Shown piece after piece: positions 39,848 to 48,684 of a stretch of 64,000 nucleotides of DNA. Location: NCBI GenBank assembly GCA_039995105.1, contig CP146203.1:2356001-2420000 (forward strand), read 5' to 3'. The notes beneath the pieces are model-generated. The model was not told where the DNA came from. It worked only from the letters and a program-made list of their open reading frames with translations, and searched no databases. Each line of letters begins with the position of its first letter. The stretch's first letter is position 1. Both the position numbers and the translations under genes were made by a program. The DNA is from Jonesiaceae bacterium BS-20. Its GTDB lineage: Bacteria; Actinomycetota; Actinomycetes; Actinomycetales; Cellulomonadaceae.

Positions 39848-41548
39848 CTAGTTACCTTGCCCAGGCCAGCCCGGGAACATCTGGCCCAGATCAGGCAGAT
39901 TGTTTGGATTGGTTGGGTCCTGCTGCTCTTGTTGTTGCTGAGGAGCCTGGGGAGCCGAGGTAGCGGCTTCCGGCTTCTGCGCTAGCGTGACCTTGATTTC
40001 CTTTAGATCACCGCCACGCACAACGCCAACGGTCACGGTGTCACCGGCAGATTTCTCTCGCACTGCCCCGGTCAAGAATTCCGAACCGGTCACGTTCTTG
40101 CCGTCAATGGAAACGATGACGTCTCCCTTTTGGATCCCTGCCTCAGCGGCTGGGGAGCCAGCGGTGATTTCCTGGACAACCGCTCCGGTCTGCGTCTTGC
40201 CCTTGGCGGTAGCCGTGCCATCTGTCATGGCCACACCAAGGAAGGCGTGTTGGGCCGCGCCATTGTCTTTGAGCTGCTGACCAATCTGCTGGGCTAGGTT
40301 TGCTGGGATAGCAAAGCCCAAACCAATCGATCCCGCGGTGCCGCTCTGGTTAGAAGTGGTAGCAATCGATGAGGTGATGCCAATGACTTCACCCTGGGCG
40401 TTGAACAGTGGACCACCGGAGTTACCGGGGTTCACAGCCGCGTCAATCTGAATCGCGTTGGTCACCACGAGGGTGCCATCGCCGGTGCGCGCCGTAGATA
40501 CAGGCCGGTCAATTGCCGAGACAATGCCGGTGGTTGCGGTTTGGGACAGTCCCAGTGGGTTACCCATTGCCATGACCGCTTGGCCAACCTCGACCTCATT
40601 GGAGTCCGCAAATGGAGCGGCTACAAGGTCTGCTGGCGGATCAATGAGCTGGATAACCGCAAGGTCGGTTGCAGCGTCAAGGCCAACGATTTTGGCTTGG
40701 TACAGGGAACCGTTATTCAGGGTCACCGTAACGGTGTCATCCTTAGCGCCCTCAACCACGTGGTTGTTGGTCAGGATGTAACCGCTGGCGTCCATGACCA
40801 CCCCGGAGCCTTGGCCCTGGCCTTGGTCCGTGGTGACGCCAATTGCTACTACGGTGGGAGCTACCGCGGCGCTGACAGCCTGCCAGTTTGGATTCTGGGA
40901 AGTCGAGTTTGAGACCTTTTGGCTGGTGGCGCCCTGATCCGCCGGAGCTGGGCTTTCCACGGAATGCTGGCTGCCGTCGCCTTGGGCGCCGAACTGATCG
41001 GACAATGGTCCAAGTAGCAGACCTGCGGTTCCGGCACTCGCCAAGACAGCAGCTAACGCAGCTGCGGTTACGGTAGCTCCCAGGCCGCGCTGCTTTAGCT
41101 TTGGCTCCTTGGTTTGAGTTCCTGCGGGTCCGCTAAAGTTTGCCTGCTGAGGCTCAAATGGGGAACCAAAACCAGCTGTTGGTGCGGTAGGAGGGGTTGC
41201 CACGGAACCGTTTGCGTCCGGGACCGAGGCAAACATCCTTGGTCCGGCATAGCCGCTACCAGACTGGTCGCCGCCCTGCGCCGGCACCGCAGCAAATGGT
41301 TGCGTGGGTGCTTGCTGCGCGGCCACTGGGACAGTGGGCGCAGCCGGCACGGTTGGCACAGTCGGTACGGCAACAGTCGGCGTCGCATCCGTGTTGGACA
41401 CCGGCGCGAATCGCTGCGTTGGCGCTTCAGCGTGTGTTGGTCCATCAGCGGATAGCGACTCCGAGCGAGCTTCTGGACCGGGTGCCACATAGGGTGGTTG
41501 GGCGATTGGTGCTTGTGGTTCCAGATTAAAGTGTTCGTTGTTTGTCAT
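39848..41548 (-). CDS. HtrA/DegP-like membrane-anchored serine protease with PDZ domain
   Basis: The ATG at 41548 with AGGAGG upstream gives 566 residues. A 180-residue Pro/Ala/Thr-rich cytosolic N-terminus precedes one membrane helix (TVTAAALAAVLASAGTAGLL). Outside lies a trypsin-like domain with the catalytic triad in LTNNHVVEG (His), ATDLAVIQL (Asp) and NPGNSGGPLF (Ser). A PDZ domain follows (SPAAEAGIQKGDVIVSIDG), then a Gln/Pro-rich tail ending in GWPGQGN. It likely degrades or refolds damaged envelope proteins. It is transcribed alone, 83 bases from the menD stop. Confidence 0.93.
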   Translation of the reverse strand: MTNNEHFNLEPQAPIAQPPYVAPGPEARSESLSADGPTHAEAPTQRFAPVSNTDATPTVAVPTVPTVPAAPTVPVAAQQAPTQPFAAVPAQGGDQSGSGYAGPRMFASVPDANGSVATPPTAPTAGFGSPFEPQQANFSGPAGTQTKEPKLKQRGLGATVTAAALAAVLASAGTAGLLLGPLSDQFGAQGDGSQHSVESPAPADQGATSQKVSNSTSQNPNWQAVSAAVAPTVVAIGVTTDQGQGQGSGVVMDASGYILTNNHVVEGAKDDTVTVTLNNGSLYQAKIVGLDAATDLAVIQLIDPPADLVAAPFADSNEVEVGQAVMAMGNPLGLSQTATTGIVSAIDRPVSTARTGDGTLVVTNAIQIDAAVNPGNSGGPLFNAQGEVIGITSSIATTSNQSGTAGSIGLGFAIPANLAQQIGQQLKDNGAAQHAFLGVAMTDGTATAKGKTQTGAVVQEITAGSPAAEAGIQKGDVIVSIDGKNVTGSEFLTGAVREKSAGDTVTVGVVRGGDLKEIKVTLAQKPEAATSAPQAPQQQQEQQDPTNPNNLPDLGQMFPGWPGQGN

Positions 41549-41631
41549 GTCGTTCCTCCTGGTTATGACATAAGCAAACACCTTTGCTCTGAAACAGCGC
41601 TTAGTTTTTACTGGGAATTTGCTGAACCTTA

Positions 41632-43359
41632 CTAGGCCAGGGCATTAGAAAGCGCTAATTTTAGCCGTTCCTGCGCGGTTTTTCGAGCCGCAGAATCAAG
41701 TGAAATTTCGATCACATTGATCCCTTGCGGGGCGTGTTCAAGTACCTCAGCTAGGTTACTCGGGCTCACCTTTTGGTGGGCAATTCCGTATCCGGCGCAC
41801 AATTTCTCGATGTCTGCCGTATGCGGGGTAGTAAACATCTGTTCAAACAGGGCGGGGTTTCCCGCACGGCCGTGTTCCAGCCCGGCAAAGATTGCGCCGC
41901 CACCATCGTTGACCACGATGATGTCTAGGTTCACGCCCTGATCTTGACCGGCATTTAAGAGCCCGCCAGCATCATGTAGGAACGTAAGGTCACCCATAAT
42001 CGCGCGCATGGGGCGGCGCACCGCCGTCGCAATGCCGAGTGCTGTGGAAATGGTGCCATCAATACCTGCAAGCCCACGATTAGCGTAAATCTGGGCGGGT
42101 CCGGGCCAGGTGGCGTACAGGTCTAAGTCTCGAATCACACTCGAGGATCCGACCATAAGCAAGTTAACCTGCCCAACCGAATCGGCAAGGTGCTGCGCAA
42201 TAGTTTGGGGAGCAAAGGTGTCATCTTCGCGCCGCAACTGAGCCAGCACCTGCGTAACCGTCGTAGCGGTAGCCACCCAGGCATCGGCCCAGGTAGTGTC
42301 TTCCACCGCGGGGCGTGCCTCGTACCACCTATCCGGAACCCCAAAGAGCACCGCGTCTGCGGTACGGGACGGGTCCACAAACGGCGCGCCGCTGTCGGTG
42401 ACCACAACGAGTTTCACCGCGGGGTTGGCCATGAGGCGCTGAATCTGACGGGTCAACGTAGGGCGGCCAAAGACAATGACCTGCTTAATCTGGTCGACTA
42501 GATCACCCGCGTGATCGAGGATAAGGGGGCCGTGCGCGATCCCCTGATCCGCCAAGGTTGAGGAAGGCTCTGCCAGCAACGGCCAACCTTGCGAGCGAGC
42601 GACCTGACCGGCGGCGGCCGGTGCAGTGTCCCCCGCGATCACCACGGTGTATGGCTCGGATTCAATCGAGGCGATTTGGGGCGCCGCGGACTCACCCGTG
42701 ATGCGGTCTTGGTGGGCCCCAAACCGCAGCAACTGCGTATGGACAACCGGGGCTGCCTGTGTAAAAGCGGACTGTAGCTGGCCCAGTTGCTCCGCGGTGG
42801 GCGCAAGCGGGTCAGCAAAACCGCAGTTAAGTTGGACCGGGCCCCGGTGGTTTGTGCCCAGCCCCTTGGCAGCGGCTACCGCGCGGGTGACAACGGCAAG
42901 CACTGAGGCATCGGAAGTCTGTGCGTGTGGGGCCGGGAGGTCCACGGCCAACCGCGTGGCCGCGCCAAACATCCCCATCTGCTCGGTTGTCTGGTTGGCT
43001 CCCGTCCCCCGCAACTCGTGGGGGCGGTCGGCGCTGAGCACAATCATGGGCACACACGAGTGGTGGGCTTCCAACACCGCCGGGTGCAGGTTTGCCACGG
43101 CCGTCCCGGAGGTGGTCACCACCGCGGCCGGTACTCCACTCGCCTTTGCCAAGCCCAGCGCAAAGAATCCGGCGCTGCGCTCATCGATCTTGACGTGGAC
43201 GTCCAGTTTGCCCGCTTGCATGGCGCAGTAGGCGGCATACGCAAGGGGCGCGGACCGGGAACCCGGCGAGAGCACCACGTGGCGCACCCCCTGGGCAATG
43301 AGCTCTTGGAGGATCAGTTGGGCGGCCCGCAAAGACGGCGGCAGATTTAGGTTAGTCAT
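41632..43359 (-). CDS. menD: SEPHCHC synthase
   Basis: The 575-residue ThDP enzyme joins isochorismate and 2-oxoglutarate. It opens with QLILQELIAQGVRHVVLSPG and has the ThDP glutamate in the KIDERSAGFFALGLAKASG region. The C-terminal pyrophosphate domain shows MGDLTFLHDAGGLLN and IIVVNDGGGAIFAGLEHGR. It lies head to tail with menC, separated by 23 bases, so the pair is co-transcribed. Confidence 0.95.
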   Translation of the reverse strand: MTNLNLPPSLRAAQLILQELIAQGVRHVVLSPGSRSAPLAYAAYCAMQAGKLDVHVKIDERSAGFFALGLAKASGVPAAVVTTSGTAVANLHPAVLEAHHSCVPMIVLSADRPHELRGTGANQTTEQMGMFGAATRLAVDLPAPHAQTSDASVLAVVTRAVAAAKGLGTNHRGPVQLNCGFADPLAPTAEQLGQLQSAFTQAAPVVHTQLLRFGAHQDRITGESAAPQIASIESEPYTVVIAGDTAPAAAGQVARSQGWPLLAEPSSTLADQGIAHGPLILDHAGDLVDQIKQVIVFGRPTLTRQIQRLMANPAVKLVVVTDSGAPFVDPSRTADAVLFGVPDRWYEARPAVEDTTWADAWVATATTVTQVLAQLRREDDTFAPQTIAQHLADSVGQVNLLMVGSSSVIRDLDLYATWPGPAQIYANRGLAGIDGTISTALGIATAVRRPMRAIMGDLTFLHDAGGLLNAGQDQGVNLDIIVVNDGGGAIFAGLEHGRAGNPALFEQMFTTPHTADIEKLCAGYGIAHQKVSPSNLAEVLEHAPQGINVIEISLDSAARKTAQERLKLALSNALA

Positions 43360-43382
43360 GAATACGTTTGATCCTAACGGGC

Positions 43383-44339
43383 TCAGTCATTGGGCATTCC
43401 TTGAGCAAGTTGAGCCACTCGGTCAAAGCGTGTAGTCCATTGCGCAGTTACTTCTTGGTTGGCGGCAATAGCAGCCAGGGTCTGGGGTGTTGGCTCCGGA
43501 CGGGTCACCGCGATCTTGCCATCAACCGGCAGAAACGGCCTGTCCACCACGTCCCGTTCAAACAGCTGGGCGGTGGCCAGCCCGCACGCGTACGGCAGTT
43601 CATCGAGCGCGGCTGCGAGCGCCAGCCCGGCCGCCAAGCCAACGCTGGATTCGAGGGCGGAGGACACCACGACGGGCAGGCCAATGTCATTGGCTAACCG
43701 GAGGCAGTTGGCCACTCCCCCGAGTGGCTGGACTTTCAAGACCATGATGTCCGCCGCCTCAAGGCGTTTGACCTCATATGGGTCTTGCGCCCTACGGATC
43801 GATTCGTCGGCGGCTACCAGCACGTTTTGGGCTCGGCGTACCGCAGCGAGCTCGGCCACGGAAGCGCACGGTTGCTCAACGTATTCGAGCCCGTCAGCGG
43901 CGCGGTCAAGTATGGCAAGGCTGCGTACTGCAGTGTCCACGTCCCAGGCACCGTTGACATCAATGCGGATCTTGCCCGTGGGGCCTAGCGCACTGCGCAC
44001 GGCCTCAAGCCGGGCAATTTCTTGGCCAATATCCTGCCCCGGCTCCCCCACCTTGACCTTGGCTGTGGTGCAACCGCCCGAGTTCACCACGATTTGGTGT
44101 GCGCGCTCGGCGTCCGTTGCCGGGACCGTAACGTTGACCGGAATGTGGCTGCGCTTGGCGTCGGGAAATCCCACGTACGCGGCCTCATAACATGCCCGGT
44201 ACCAGGAGGCAGCCTCAGCATCGTCATACTCCCAAAAGGGTGAGAACTCACCCCAACCACCGGGACCGTGCAACAGCAGGCCCGTACGGGTGGTCAGTCC
44301 CCTAAACCGGGTGGTCAATGGCGCAGAATAGACAAACAC
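43383..44339 (-). CDS. menC: o-Succinylbenzoate synthase
   Basis: This 318-residue enolase-superfamily enzyme dehydrates SHCHC. Metal and catalytic residues appear in order: TAKVKVGEPG (Lys), IRIDVNGAWDV (Asp), EYVEQPCA (Glu), VAADESIRR (Asp) and IMVLKVQPLGG (Lys). It is divergent from menB, whose start lies 70 bases away. The short gap must hold both promoters. Confidence 0.93.
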   Translation of the reverse strand: MFVYSAPLTTRFRGLTTRTGLLLHGPGGWGEFSPFWEYDDAEAASWYRACYEAAYVGFPDAKRSHIPVNVTVPATDAERAHQIVVNSGGCTTAKVKVGEPGQDIGQEIARLEAVRSALGPTGKIRIDVNGAWDVDTAVRSLAILDRAADGLEYVEQPCASVAELAAVRRAQNVLVAADESIRRAQDPYEVKRLEAADIMVLKVQPLGGVANCLRLANDIGLPVVVSSALESSVGLAAGLALAAALDELPYACGLATAQLFERDVVDRPFLPVDGKIAVTRPEPTPQTLAAIAANQEVTAQWTTRFDRVAQLAQGMPND

Positions 44340-44409
44340 CCCTTGAGTTTACTCAGGCAAACCCGCCTTGCGTGCCCAGGCGGCGGTTTGCGTGGCTTAT
44401 GGTTAACAA

Positions 44410-45366
44410 ATGAGTGAAATTCCAAACCAAGTTTCCCAAACCTTTGACCCCAACAAGTGGCGCAGTGTTGAGGGCTTTGAAGACCTGACGGATATTACCT
44501 ATCACCGTGGTGTTCAGCGCAACGATGATGGCACCGAGGTAGACCTGCCCGTTGTGCGCATTGCGTTTGACCGCCCCGAGGTGCGTAACGCGTTCCGTCC
44601 ACACACTGTGGATGAGCTGTACCGTACGCTCGACCACGCTCGGATGTCTTCCCGCGTTGGCACGGTCATCCTGACCGGCAACGGTCCTAGCGCTAAGGAC
44701 GGCGGCTGGGCCTTTTGCTCGGGCGGTGACCAGCGAATCCGGGGCCGTGACGGCTACCGTTACGTTACTGATAACGAGCAAGAGACTGCCGACGCAATTG
44801 ACCCAGCCAAGGCTGGGCGCCTGCACATTCTTGAGGTGCAGCGCCTGATCCGCACCATGCCCAAGGTTGTTATTGCCGTGGTCAACGGTTGGGCCGCCGG
44901 TGGCGGTCACTCCCTCCACGTGGTTGCGGACCTTTCTATTGCAAGCCGCGAGCACGCCCGGTTCAAGCAGACCGATGCCAATGTTGGGTCCTTCGATGGC
45001 GGTTACGGCTCGGCATACTTTGCCCGTCAGGTAGGCCAAAAGCGTGCCCGCGAGGTCTTCTTCCTAGCCCGGGAGTACTCCGCTCAGGACGCCTACGACT
45101 GGGGTGCAGTCAATGAGGTAGCTGACCACGCCGACGTTGAGAATCTGGCTCTCGATTACGCCAAGATTATTGCCTCAAAGTCACCGCAGGCAATGCGCAT
45201 GCTCAAGTACGCGTTCAACCTTGCCGACGACGGCCTCATGGGCCAGCAGGTCTTTGCTGGGGAAGCCACCCGCCTTGCGTATATGACCGACGAGGCGGTT
45301 GAAGGTCGCGATGCCTTCCTTGAGCGCCGCGATCCCGACTGGTCCGAGTTCCCGTACTACTACTAA
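44410..45366 (+). CDS. menB: 1,4-Dihydroxy-2-naphthoyl-CoA synthase
   Basis: The 318-residue crotonase-fold enzyme cyclises o-succinylbenzoyl-CoA. It shows RIAFDRPEVRNAFRPHTVDE, the oxyanion site WAFCSGGDQRIRG, the active-site VNGWAAGGGHSLHVVADL and TDANVGSFDGGYGSAYFAR, and a C-terminal RRDPDWSEFPYYY. It is transcribed alone and followed by a strong terminator. Confidence 0.95.
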   Translation: MSEIPNQVSQTFDPNKWRSVEGFEDLTDITYHRGVQRNDDGTEVDLPVVRIAFDRPEVRNAFRPHTVDELYRTLDHARMSSRVGTVILTGNGPSAKDGGWAFCSGGDQRIRGRDGYRYVTDNEQETADAIDPAKAGRLHILEVQRLIRTMPKVVIAVVNGWAAGGGHSLHVVADLSIASREHARFKQTDANVGSFDGGYGSAYFARQVGQKRAREVFFLAREYSAQDAYDWGAVNEVADHADVENLALDYAKIIASKSPQAMRMLKYAFNLADDGLMGQQVFAGEATRLAYMTDEAVEGRDAFLERRDPDWSEFPYYY

Positions 45367-45431
45367 GTCTGCATACCCCAGGAACTCTCAGATTCTCCGG
45401 TCTAGAGGTTCCCCAGTAAAGAGCAATGAAT

Positions 45432-45466
45432 AATGCTGGGTAGGTGCAGCGCACCTACCCAGCATT
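45432..45466 (+). terminator. Rho-independent terminator of menB
   Basis: AATGCTGGGTAGGTGC (45432-45447) pairs perfectly with GCACCTACCCAGCATT (45451-45466), with a three-base loop, followed by a short T-run. It lies 65 bases after the menB stop. Confidence 0.85.
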
Positions 45467-45495
45467 TTGCGTTAGTGGAAGCCACAAGAAAAGGG

Positions 45496-45690
45496 TTACG
45501 GCTTAGGCGGCAGTAATTTACGCGGCTTAGGATTCTTGCTGCAGATTCCCGATCTTCGATGATCTCCCTCGTGAATTACCCCAACTACTTCCCTGCTGAG
45601 AGTGAACCGGAGCGTGCCTAGACTTGGCTCTTTCACGTCCAAATAGACCTGACTGTCTCTGAAACCAGCGCGGATTCGAGTTCTCTTCTT
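45496..45690 (-). pseudogene. Possible coding remnant
   Basis: On the minus strand a stop-free frame of about 60 codons reads RAGFRDSQVYLDVKEPSLGT, then FTLSREVVGVIHEGDHRRSG, and ends KPRKLLPPKP at the stop 45496. It has no good start codon and begins just past the stop of the PH-domain gene. It reads like the tail of a real gene, but I do not recognise it. It may be a leftover from rearrangement at the edge of the accessory locus. Confidence 0.25.
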
Positions 45691-46170
45691 TCAGATCTGT
45701 GTGGGAGCGTGGGGCTGTGCATTCTGAACTTGGTGCATCAAAGCGCGTTGAAATTCCATAACCTTACGTTTAGTGCCAAACGCGGTATCCAACTCAATTT
45801 CCCCGTTATTGGTTAACAAAACCGGTGATTTTATCCAGAAAGGTCCGAAAGCGATAAAGTAAAACCCGCCGTCCCATCGCTTCACCTCAACACTCAAAAT
45901 ATCGACCAAGTTGACCTCGTAACCCTTGAGAAGGCCGTATACCTTGAGAGAGGTCTCACCGATTTCAACTCGCGAACTAAGTGCACCAAGTATTTCGACA
46001 AGGTTAATCCCAAAAATCGCTAAACAAACAATCGTCGCCACTGTACTTTGCTCAGACAGCGTCAAGAAGATGCCAAGCAAACCTACCAAGCAAAAAGGTA
46101 GCGACATCCAGATGCGAAATCTCTTCGCCCAGTGAGCCCAGTTTTTGCCGTTGTTAAGCTCGAGAGACAA
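45691..46170 (-). CDS. PH-domain-like membrane protein of unknown function
   Basis: The 159-residue protein has two hydrophobic helices near the N-terminus (IWMSLPFCLVGLLGIFLTL and TVATIVCLAIFGINLVEILG). A cytosolic beta-rich domain follows (VEIGETSLKVYGLLKGYEVN, then ILSVEVKRWDGGFYF), resembling bacterial PH-like domains. It sits at the downstream edge of the lipoprotein/ABC locus. Its role is unknown. Confidence 0.6.
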   Translation of the reverse strand: MSLELNNGKNWAHWAKRFRIWMSLPFCLVGLLGIFLTLSEQSTVATIVCLAIFGINLVEILGALSSRVEIGETSLKVYGLLKGYEVNLVDILSVEVKRWDGGFYFIAFGPFWIKSPVLLTNNGEIELDTAFGTKRKVMEFQRALMHQVQNAQPHAPTQI

Positions 46171-46397
46171 GACTCAAACACCTCACGTTCTGCGGCTGGT
46201 CCAAACGACCATCAAGCGCAATAGTAAAGCTGTATGAATCCCTTTCACGCCGATCTTCGCAGGCTGCCATCCGTGGCTATCCTCTCGTGGTTCTTGGTTG
46301 AATCCTATTCTGCTCACCGACCGTAACTTGGACAACTGCAGATTGCGGCACCCAAGTGCGGCCGATCCGTTCTAAACGATGCCTGCTCCTCTCCTAA

Positions 46398-46976
46398 TCA
46401 GTCCGCTCCGATTTCAGACAACTCATCCAGAAAGTCTAAAGGATCCGCACATTTCTCCTTCAGATCCATCTGCTCATCTGGGCTGAGTTTGTGAACAAGT
46501 GCTAGTTCCATACCTAAGTTCCAAAATTGATCATCGGATTGAAAAGTGTCAATAAACGTTGCCTTCGAGGGCGGCTCCGTGATGGTGTATCCCTCACCAA
46601 TAAAACACTTTCTTGCCTCTAACTGGAGATCATAAAGCCGTCCCAGAGCCTCATCAGAAAACTGTAACTCCGGTTCTAAATTTGGGTACCCTTGGCAGCG
46701 ATCAATCTCTTCAAACACCAAATCCATCTGTGCATTGGGAATACTTTCGGTCGAGGCCCCCAGGGAACCGTCACGGCCAACATCCACAACGAATCCGGTG
46801 CTTTGCTCAACGCAGTCAGCTACCTTTTGCGCTTCTTCTACAAAACTCTCGTACTTGAAACTCATCTCCCGGTACTCCTGGGCGATTGGGGATTCCTGCG
46901 CAGCTGCACACCCAACTAGGGCAAGGGCGCTTCCCACTGCCACCGCCACAGCCAAGCGGTGCTGACCGATACTCAT
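46398..46976 (-). CDS. Lipoprotein, family A member 1
   Basis: The 192-residue secreted lipoprotein has a signal peptide with lipobox ALVGC (lipidated Cys23). The mature part carries the family pattern CVEQSTGFVVD, then DGSLGAS, a second Cys in IDRCQGY, LYDLQLEARKC, GYTITEPPSKATFID and a final KCADPLDFL. Three paralogues in this window share the same order of motifs and cysteines. The start is supported by GAGGAGG upstream. The function is unknown; it is predicted to be anchored at the outer face of the membrane. Members sit around an ABC export module. Confidence 0.75.
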   Translation of the reverse strand: MSIGQHRLAVAVAVGSALALVGCAAAQESPIAQEYREMSFKYESFVEEAQKVADCVEQSTGFVVDVGRDGSLGASTESIPNAQMDLVFEEIDRCQGYPNLEPELQFSDEALGRLYDLQLEARKCFIGEGYTITEPPSKATFIDTFQSDDQFWNLGMELALVHKLSPDEQMDLKEKCADPLDFLDELSEIGAD

Positions 46977-47027
46977 TTACATCAAACCTCCTCGTTGTCA
47001 GTAAAACCAGGACCTACCTGTCGCTCG

Positions 47028-47156
47028 CTACGTCTTGCTTGCCAAAGCATGCTCGCCAGAACACTGCGCTCGTAGTTCTGCCTTCGGGTCCCGTGCCACC
47101 GTATAGGTGGCTGGCAGAAGGGCAATGATTCTCAATGCCCCAAGTGAAAACTCTGA
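47028..47156 (-). pseudogene. Relic C-terminus of an FtsX/MacB-like permease
   Basis: On the minus strand a short frame reads EFSLGALRIIALLPATYTVA, then RDPKAELRA. This closely matches the C-terminal end of the intact permease at 48685-49791 (FALLPATYAASRDPVAELR). Nothing upstream in frame is permease-like, so only the tail survives. It lies between two family A lipoprotein genes, which suggests that another lipoprotein-permease unit existed here and was deleted. Confidence 0.65.
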
Positions 47157-47247
47157 CCTGCTTACTACGTTCAGTAATCAACGGCTCATAGGCCAGATCA
47201 TCTAACACGCTCTAAACAGTTTTCAACTGGCGCCCAAATTGCTGTGG

Positions 47248-47790
47248 TTATTGGACTAATGAAACTGGATCAGGACATTGTTTGAATATTTCAAGGGATT
47301 TTTCGGGGCTCATTTGATAATTACCCATATACCTCCACGGCGCCCAGTGGTCTGGACCTCCATATTCTTCAATGTAAGTCGAGAGGGAAGGCGGTTCAGG
47401 TATGTCGAAACCAAGATTCTGGAGGCATTTCCTAGTTTCCAGTTGCAATCCAAATAGCTGCTCTTTCTCAGTTTCTGTAGGTTCTACGGAGTCAGAAAAT
47501 CCCAAGTCTTCAAAGCACTTTGGGATCGCTTCATCAACAAGAGCATGCTGAGATTTAGGAACATCTCTCGAGAGGTAACCAACACTGCCATCCTTGTCAG
47601 CGGTGACTAAGAACCCAGTTTTCTGTTCAACGCAAGCAACAACTTGTTCCGCGTTCCTTTCCAGAATAGAAAAATCCAACGAAGCGTACTCTTGTTGCAT
47701 TTCCTCTACGTTGTCGTCCGAACTACACGCTGCGGGGATAGCCAACAACGTGATAACAAGTATGGTTTTAACGTTCGGTCTCATGAGCAT
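47248..47790 (-). CDS. Lipoprotein, family A member 2
   Basis: This 180-residue lipoprotein has lipobox AIPAAC. Methionine at residue 3 may be the real start (MRPNVKTILVITLL). Family motifs are CVEQKTGFLVT, KDGSVGYLS, IPKCFEDLG, LFGLQLETRKC, GFDIPEPPSLSTYIEEY, and a C-terminal QCPDPVSLVQ. It ends near the relic permease tail. It has lower GC than the core genes. The role is unknown, as for its paralogues. Confidence 0.72.
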   Translation of the reverse strand: MLMRPNVKTILVITLLAIPAACSSDDNVEEMQQEYASLDFSILERNAEQVVACVEQKTGFLVTADKDGSVGYLSRDVPKSQHALVDEAIPKCFEDLGFSDSVEPTETEKEQLFGLQLETRKCLQNLGFDIPEPPSLSTYIEEYGGPDHWAPWRYMGNYQMSPEKSLEIFKQCPDPVSLVQ

Positions 47791-48008
47791 TGCCGTGTAC
47801 CACTACTGGCAGAACCACTTACATACCCGGCATCAGCATTCCAGGAGACCATAACTTTGAAACCTGCCGGACCAGCCAGCGACGTACAACGCAGCATCAT
47901 CCTTGAAGCTACTAGGGTTGAAGACCCTACAAGTCCCCTTCTCCGCACCAAAGCCATGATTACTCTTCTCTGTAAGGCGGTTCAAGCCTTGCATTCTTGG
48001 CAACAAAA

Positions 48009-48575
48009 TTACTGGCGCCAATAGTACTGGGTGGGGTCTGGACATTTTTCTAGCAGGTCAAGAAATTCAGTTTCACCCATAGACGATTCGGACATGGCTT
48101 CCCACAATGCCGACCATGGCATTTCTCCCGACCGGAAACTCTCGATGAAAGTCGCTTCCGATACTGGAGCGGACAATGAGTAACCTTCATTCGTTAAGCA
48201 CTTGTGAGCCTCGACTTCGAGGCTATACAAAGTTCTTAGTGATTCTTCACTCGGGTTCTTCGGCGCTTGTGGCACCGCCTCCAATCCGCATGCGTAAGCC
48301 TCCTCCCCAACGATGTCCCATTGAGCATCCGGGACTTCTTCCGAGGTGTACTCGAGGTAACCTCCGCGAGTCACTCTGACCGCAAACCCGGTCCGCTCTT
48401 CAACACACTGCGCGACTAGGTGCGCTTCATCTTCAAGGATGTCCCAGCTCAACTGCTCATATGCCTCGCTGATGGGCTCTTGCGTGTCTGATGCGCAGCC
48501 ACTGATCACCGCAAGACCTAGGCAACCAAGCAGTATAGGAAAGCCCTTTAGGTAAGATTTAGGTGCAGCTGACAA
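48009..48575 (-). CDS. Lipoprotein, family A member 3
   Basis: The 188-residue lipoprotein has lipobox VISGC (Cys27). Motifs are CVEERTGFAVRV, RGGYLEYTS, EEAYACGLEA, LYSLEVEAHKC, GYSLSAPVSEATFIESF and KCPDPTQYYWRQ. It starts with TTG at 48575. It lies about 110 bases after the intact permease and in the same direction, so it may be co-transcribed with the ABC module. Its function is unknown. Confidence 0.72.
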   Translation of the reverse strand: MSAAPKSYLKGFPILLGCLGLAVISGCASDTQEPISEAYEQLSWDILEDEAHLVAQCVEERTGFAVRVTRGGYLEYTSEEVPDAQWDIVGEEAYACGLEAVPQAPKNPSEESLRTLYSLEVEAHKCLTNEGYSLSAPVSEATFIESFRSGEMPWSALWEAMSESSMGETEFLDLLEKCPDPTQYYWRQ

Positions 48576-48684
48576 CGGGAGTCCGCCTTCGTATGGTTGC
48601 CATCAATAACATGAATTCACTGTTGACTAGATTGCACGCGCTTCAATTGGGTTCAATCTATCTGACCGCTTAGCCTCTGCGGAG

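Noticed and set aside
44353-45039. 228-codon minus-strand open frame
   Set aside because: It is antisense to menB and overlaps the menB promoter side; no conserved motifs.
46171-46397. Possible short gene between the PH-domain protein and lipoprotein 1
   Set aside because: Minus-strand frames give only 20-40 codon pieces (one starting MAACEDRRERDSYSF), without motif or ribosome site; nothing supportable.
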